Source: Chalara sp. BL73
Lineage: Eukaryota > Ascomycota > Leotiomycetes > Helotiales
NCBI GenBank assembly: GCA_918026815.1
Contig: CAKJVC010000242.1
Span: 1-64,000 of the forward strand
Direction: 5' to 3'
DNA length: 64,000 nt
The notes beneath the pieces are model-generated. The model saw nothing but the letters and a program-made list of their open reading frames with translations, did not search any database and was not told the DNA's origin. The position numbers were made by a program, and so were the translations under genes. This document shows, piece after piece, positions 59,090-64,000 of this stretch (position 1 is its first letter; every line of letters begins with the position of its first letter).

Positions 59090-61903
59090 TTATTCTATCT
59101 CCTCGATTCGTGGCTTCCCACCAATTCTCGAATGTTCGGCCACCAAAGGCTTAACAGACAACCCTGCCATCTCCCTTATCTCTGTCCGATCTTCTTGTAC
59201 TGTTATTAGAGACTTTAATTGCCATGTTTGCAGACCCTCGCTGACATCTCTCGAGTGTTGGCGCACCAGACCATCATTATCGGTATCTTCAACGTACTTC
59301 AAAATACGCTGCACATCATCTAGACTTTGGCCCGCAAATCCAAACCCTAGTTTTCTGCCTTCATCACGGGCTACATCCAATGCTCTAACCAGACTCATTA
59401 TTAATAGAATTGCTGATCGACGCAAGATACCTTTCTCAGGTTCAGGCTCTAGTGTAAGAATGTGTATGCTCAAATCAACTGAAGTCGATATAAGAGTTGA
59501 TCCCACTCCATCCACATTTGATTCAATTCCATATCCCAAAATGGATAATGCAGAAGCCCGTATTCTTACGTCTTCTGTGCCGCGTTTACTTTCCCAGCCA
59601 GAGACTATTTGGGCCAATATCTCGTTCTCGGGTGTCATTTGATCCTCTACTTGAGGTACTTCACCACCCCAAGCATCTCCGGCTTCTTTGTCTTTCTTCT
59701 GTTTTAACCGTGCCTCTTTCTCTTGTTTTTTCTCGGTCTTGGGTCTGTAACCTCGCCGACCAGCAATTGATAGCAAACCCTCACAGGCGCTGCGCGCAAT
59801 CTCTCCTGAAAAGGATGCTGTTGAGTTCTGGATCACCTGTAGCAAGGCTTCTCCATAACGAAGTCGTTGATCAAGGTCTGCATCTTCATTTACATCTACA
59901 TATCTCTCTACTAAATCCTTCATGACAGCCTTAGGATGCTCTCTAGACAGCTCAATAAAAGACTTGATAATCCGGAGATAAATGTACTCGTCACTATCTT
60001 GGAGGAGTGAAGAGAACAATACAACGATAGCCTGGATGTTGACCACCGGACTGTTGGTTCTCAGAAGTCCAGAAATTAGCTCCAAGCCTTGGACACGAAC
60101 TGGAGGTGGTGATTCTGCAGAGGTGAGGTATTGAAGAGCTAGGCTATAGCTTTTGTGGTCTTCCGCTTGCATTTCAGCACTATTGATCGTCGAGGCGCCT
60201 TCAGCATCGTCAATATCTTTTCGAAACCTAAGCACTAGCAAGAGATTCTGTGCAGTTGAGGAGATATCTAGTTCAGATTCCTTTCTAATTTCTTCCAGTG
60301 CCACCTTAATATTGGCTAGGATGAAGTCTGTGTCCTCAGTCTCCCGAAAGTTTGGAGACTCTAAAACGATGGCCAGAAGGCTTAGAGCAATAGACACCAA
60401 GTCTTCGTTGCTCTTGGATGTATGATTGAAATCTGACAAGACTTGCCTGACTATTTCAAGAACTTGTCGCGAATCGTCTACCAGTTTTGCGGGTATTAGC
60501 TCCATCATCTTCAGCAAGACCCTGACCTCAATTAGATGTCTTTCTAAGTCTACTGGACTCTCCTCTCGTACTGGTCGCAAAAGGATAGTGGAGGTATTGC
60601 TGTTGTGTGAGCTAGTAAACCATCCTTTACAAAGCTTCACAAATAATTGTGAGATGTCAGAGCCTAATTCTGGCATAGACCCAATGCATATCACTAAGGC
60701 CGTAGCCGCATTATCAATTGAAGCCATATCTGCGGGGATGTTTTTCTGATCTTGATCGCTGCGAAGCTGAATCTGAACTCTTCCGTCAGCGGAAGAAGCG
60801 TATTTCCACGGGAAATATTGTGAGCTATTCTGGCTCAGCCGCCCATCAAACATTAAATTCCCAACAATGATGTCTAGATTGCTCTGGCTATGCTTCTGGC
60901 TAATATTCTTCATTTCTTGCTTAGAAGTGGAAGAAAGTTGTAGTAAGATCTTCAAGAGCTTCAGTGCGGGCTTTCGGAACTTGGTATCAGTCAATTCGCT
61001 GGTTTTCTGCCATGACGATAGCGACCAAAGCGGTAGAAGAAGAGGTTGAAGTAAACGCTTTGTCAGAGAAGGATGTGGATGAAACGCCACCAGAGAGGTG
61101 AGTCTTTGAAGGCTTCTAGCCAGCTGGGAGGGCGAAGTGAGTGTTCGAGGACCTAGCGTTAGTTTTTCTGTATGCAAGATTTCCTCTGCCGGCACCAGTG
61201 ATGGGTCTATGTGACGGAATATGGGCTCAACAAAAGTTTTCCAACCTGGCATACCTGTATTTTTCAGCAAATCAAAAACAAAGATACTGTGAGAGACATA
61301 CCAGGAGCGCCGTACGCTTTCCTGCCTAGTATCCCAAAGCCTATAATGAATGCAGCTACCCTGTCCATCTCAGGCTCGCCTTCTCCTTCAAGTAATGATA
61401 AAAGCTGGTGAGAGATGCCACCAAACCAGCGACCTGGCGGCATGCCAGCTGGTGGAGTGGAAAGAAGTCGAGACGCAGCATTCAGACCCTCATGGGTTAT
61501 CGCAGCGCCTTTGCGAGGATTGGCCTCTACATTATACCCAGCACTACTTGGATGAACAGAAAGGACAAATTCAATAGTATCCTGAACACCTCTTCTCCTC
61601 AGCGGAAGAGTTGCCAAAGATGATATTATTGGCGCTCGAAGCCACGGCTCTGTTCTACCAGGCTGTACAAGAAGATTCAAAACTGGCAAAAGGGCCAAGG
61701 TTCCTGTGCTATAATCGTTCAACCATGACATTATTAAAGCAGTGGCTCCCTACTTACCTCGCGATCAATGATTCAAACTTTTCTTTATTTGGCTGGCGTG
61801 TTTCGTCTGGCAGCTCAGGATTGAAAGCCAACTGCCCACACTGGAGAAGATCATCGACCAATGGCGGATGGCTTCTCTTAGAGGGTTTGTGGTCTTGAGC
61901 CAT
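59090..61903 (-). CDS. Rtp1/TANGO6-like RNA polymerase II assembly/import factor
   Basis: Three exons: 61903-61758, 61708-61302 and 61254-59090; 905 aa. A HEAT-repeat-like all-helical protein. The N-terminal part (LALLPVLNLLVQPG, RRRGVQDTIEFVLSVHP, ISHQLLSLLEGEGEPEMDRVAAFIIGFGIL) and the C-terminal regions (ALQYLTSAESPPPVRVQGLELISGLL, DSDEYIYLRIIKSFIELSREHP, GEIARSACEGLLSIAGRRGYRP, RASALSILGYGIE) match the RTP1 C1/C2 domains of the yeast Rtp1 / animal TANGO6 family. In yeast Rtp1 acts in nuclear import and assembly of RNA polymerase II. A lysine-rich segment (KTEKKQEKEARLKQKKDKE) separates the two C-terminal blocks. The ATG at 61903 is reached through a 49-nt intron joining IAS|TGTLALLP. Conserved single-copy gene. 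Confidence 0.85.
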
Positions 61904-64000
61904 TTTCACCTTAAATTCACAGGCAATTTTCTGCGAGTATCTAGCTTCATAGGTTACAGCAGAGATATAAGGCGATTCTTAGATAATGTAATTTCTGTAT
62001 CCTCGGTTTTCGAAGATAAGGAAAGTTATCAGCTCATGCTGTCTTTAATATGAAAATCACCTAGAATAACTTCTCTTGCAACTCGAAACTTGTAAAATCC
62101 TCAAGAGTTGTTTCGTATTGCAGCTCATTCGCCTCACGCTCAAGGTGATGAATCCAAAATTGAACATGTGACAAAAATCGAGCGGTTGTCATGCCAAGAG
62201 TATCATGTGATCAGGCGACGCGCTAAATATTAGCGCGTTTAGACACCATATTATTTCTCGGCCGAGCCCTTGCTTTCTTCCACTATCTTCACCACCCATT
62301 ACACTTCAAAAGATCGACTGTAGTGCCATACAGCTCCAATTTCAACTCTTATATTCAATACATGACTTTGATTGTTCACTGAAGCAGCAGTGTCGAATTT
62401 GCCCCAAGTGCAGAGCCAAACACTCAACACGCATCGTCGACACACCAGATATTCCGATCAAGCACAGCCTCAAATCTTCTTTCGCTCCTCAAACCGAGGA
62501 GCCTTTGCAAATCAAGCACTTCTCCCTCCTCACAGATTTCTGATCCCAGTTTTCCGAAAGGAAGAACAAGTTTCAGAACTTAACCCTAAGTATTCGTCGG
62601 TTCTAGCTTTGCGGTCATAGTTGCCTTCCCAAAGTATTAGGATCACTCACGGAGTCGTTGCTGCACCGCCGAAAGGCTGTGTGGCCTTCAATGTAATGAT
62701 CTGAAATGTTGGAGGGACAGTCCAGATGTCGAGAGACGATAAAACAAACATTTTCCATGAGCCATTCTGGTAAGATCCTCAAATGCGGGACGCTCGTCGG
62801 GCTTGTTGGCTGGATATGCTCTGATCACAACGGATCGTCTTCGTCGATGCTAAAGAGGTACATGGGTAGGAGAGACATTGTGGAACAGCTGAAGCACTTC
62901 TGCAAAGATCTGCGACCTGGTTTTATTATATGCTCTCTTGATTCAATAACCGGGGTCTCTATCAACTCTAGAGAACAAGGTCAAGACAATCCTTACAGGG
63001 CATGGGTGCTGAACACAGTTTGATCAGCCAACAAACAGATTGTTCGCGTGTTTTCACTGCCTTGCGTCGTGACAAGCCTTGAATTCTACTCGCCGGAGTC
63101 ATTTGCAATAGCATTTGTCGCGAGGTTTCGAATTGGCCTACAAACAGAAACACAATGCAGATAGTCCTTCAACGTGCTTCGGTGCGCTGGATATAAGGCC
63201 AACCTGTATGTTCCAGAAGCATCCATGTCCATTTGGCATTCTCTTGATTTAGTCTCAAGAGATGAGACCGTGGGACTCGAAGAAAGCACTAAATCCTTAG
63301 CTGTTCAACTCTGTGAAGACCTCTTACGAGGTTATCAAATAGAACATCGTCTCTACTCTATTCAGAAGCCCCGAACCTCGTACCGCCTACGCAGTCAGCT
63401 CACAAGACCAATGCCATGGTACCAACCCCCGGTGTTGTCACCTCGCGTGTGATCCCGATCAGCCGCACCAATCTTCTCCTCTAGGCTTGGTCCTATAGTG
63501 ATGGAGAACGCCGACAACTTCTGTCTCATCCTTGCGATGTCTGTACACTCTTCCTCTGCCTCTCCTCTGCCCCTCGAGGACGAACGTAGAGATGCACGCG
63601 GTTTTTTGTTGATGTTTTTTTGTCCGCTTGTTGCCCTACACTTTTGCTTTGATCAAGGTGTGGAGGAGACAAAAACTAATCTCAGAGGGTCCTGCTTTAT
63701 CAAACAGAAAGGAATTTTTGGCTGTACTGGAATATTAGGCTGTGGACGCTTGCCTGTTGTCTTGAGTCCGGCCTCCTGCTGCGCTTCGATCATCACTGCT
63801 GTGGGACAATGCGACTTTGGGACTTTATGAATATGGACTTGTCATGGATCTGGGGGTAGTAGCAAGAGACTTGAAGTAATGGTGAGGTTCTGGCTAGTAT
63901 GCAATGTCAAAGTTGATTCGAACACTGGAATTCTGACGCGCAGGGAGATCACAGCACGTCCTGGTTGGGACCCATCTAGAGTTGGAGTCAAAGCTTAGTG
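61904..64000. other. 2.1 kb to the window end, no gene recognised
   Basis: Begins with the Rtp1-like promoter. A short inverted repeat GCGCTA-N5-TAGCGC lies near 62220. Open frames at 62372-62620, 62706-63023, 63174-63452 and 63498-63830 (+) have partly coding-like composition, but no motif or splice model connects them. A gene may begin here and be missed. Confidence 0.4.

Noticed and set aside
62216..62236. GCGCTA/TAGCGC inverted repeat as an operator or origin
   Set aside because: Very short and single; could be a chance palindrome in the Rtp1-like promoter region.
63155..63190. MQIVLQRASV as the start of a D-aminoacyl-tRNA deacylase
   Set aside because: The similarity ends after ten residues at a stop, and no later family motif occurs in any frame.

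Overview
This is a window from a filamentous ascomycete nuclear genome (Pezizomycotina). The genes carry many short introns of about 43-120 nt with GTRNGT...YAG borders, and the families present (HET, HeLo, NACHT-ankyrin, Fung_rhodopsin-type membrane protein, DUF3632, fungal MFS, cry-DASH with an RGG tail) are typical of that group. A leotiomycete is possible, but that is only an impression from the gene mix. Exon borders below were worked out by hand from conserved motifs and reading frame and should be good to about 1-3 nt.

Layout. 1-3.0 kb: the 3' part of a PhoD-type phosphatase and a SIRT5-like sirtuin. 3.5-7.3 kb, minus strand: a fungal O-methyltransferase and a seven-helix rhodopsin-like membrane protein with a GC-AG intron. 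8.3-14.2 kb, the most striking region: a divergent pair made of a NACHT-ankyrin NLR-like gene (minus) and a HET-s-like HeLo protein (plus). The HeLo protein ends in two tandem amyloid-type repeats, and the NLR starts with a single similar motif. This is the architecture of NLR-to-effector amyloid signalling in fungal programmed cell death. The NLR is split by an intact 1.35-kb Tc1/mariner element, and removing the element plus one TA restores the reading frame. 14.7-15.9 kb: a LanC-like gene with a one-base frameshift. 17.2-18.5 kb: a nitrilase/cyanide-hydratase with its catalytic triad intact. 23.3-24.1 kb: a secreted protein made of five tandem W-ARHG repeats. 25.2-26.1 kb: a decayed HET-domain gene.

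28.6-40.8 kb is a small biosynthetic locus. A 16-exon hybrid NRPS-KS gene (minus) is predicted to read C-A-T-KS-T-TE with no acyltransferase. Its KS has Asn where ordinary type I KS domains have their second catalytic His, as remembered for the tenuazonic acid synthetase TAS1. A 14-helix-type MFS exporter (plus) lies divergently across a 3.9-kb AT-rich spacer that contains a MITE-like element. 42.5-49.3 kb: an unrecognised 206-aa gene, a 24-bp minisatellite, a DUF3632 gene and an ankyrin-type gene with a fungal N-terminal domain. 49.3-55.3 kb is mostly gene-poor. 55.3-61.9 kb returns to conserved genes: cry-DASH (plus) and an Rtp1/TANGO6-like RNA polymerase II assembly factor (minus). I could not name anything from 61.9 kb to the end.

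Taken together, a stretch rich in self/non-self and secondary-metabolism genes (HeLo/NLR, HET, ankyrin, NRPS-KS), with transposon remains and AT-rich decay, sits between conserved genes. I found no tRNA, rRNA or CRISPR feature.
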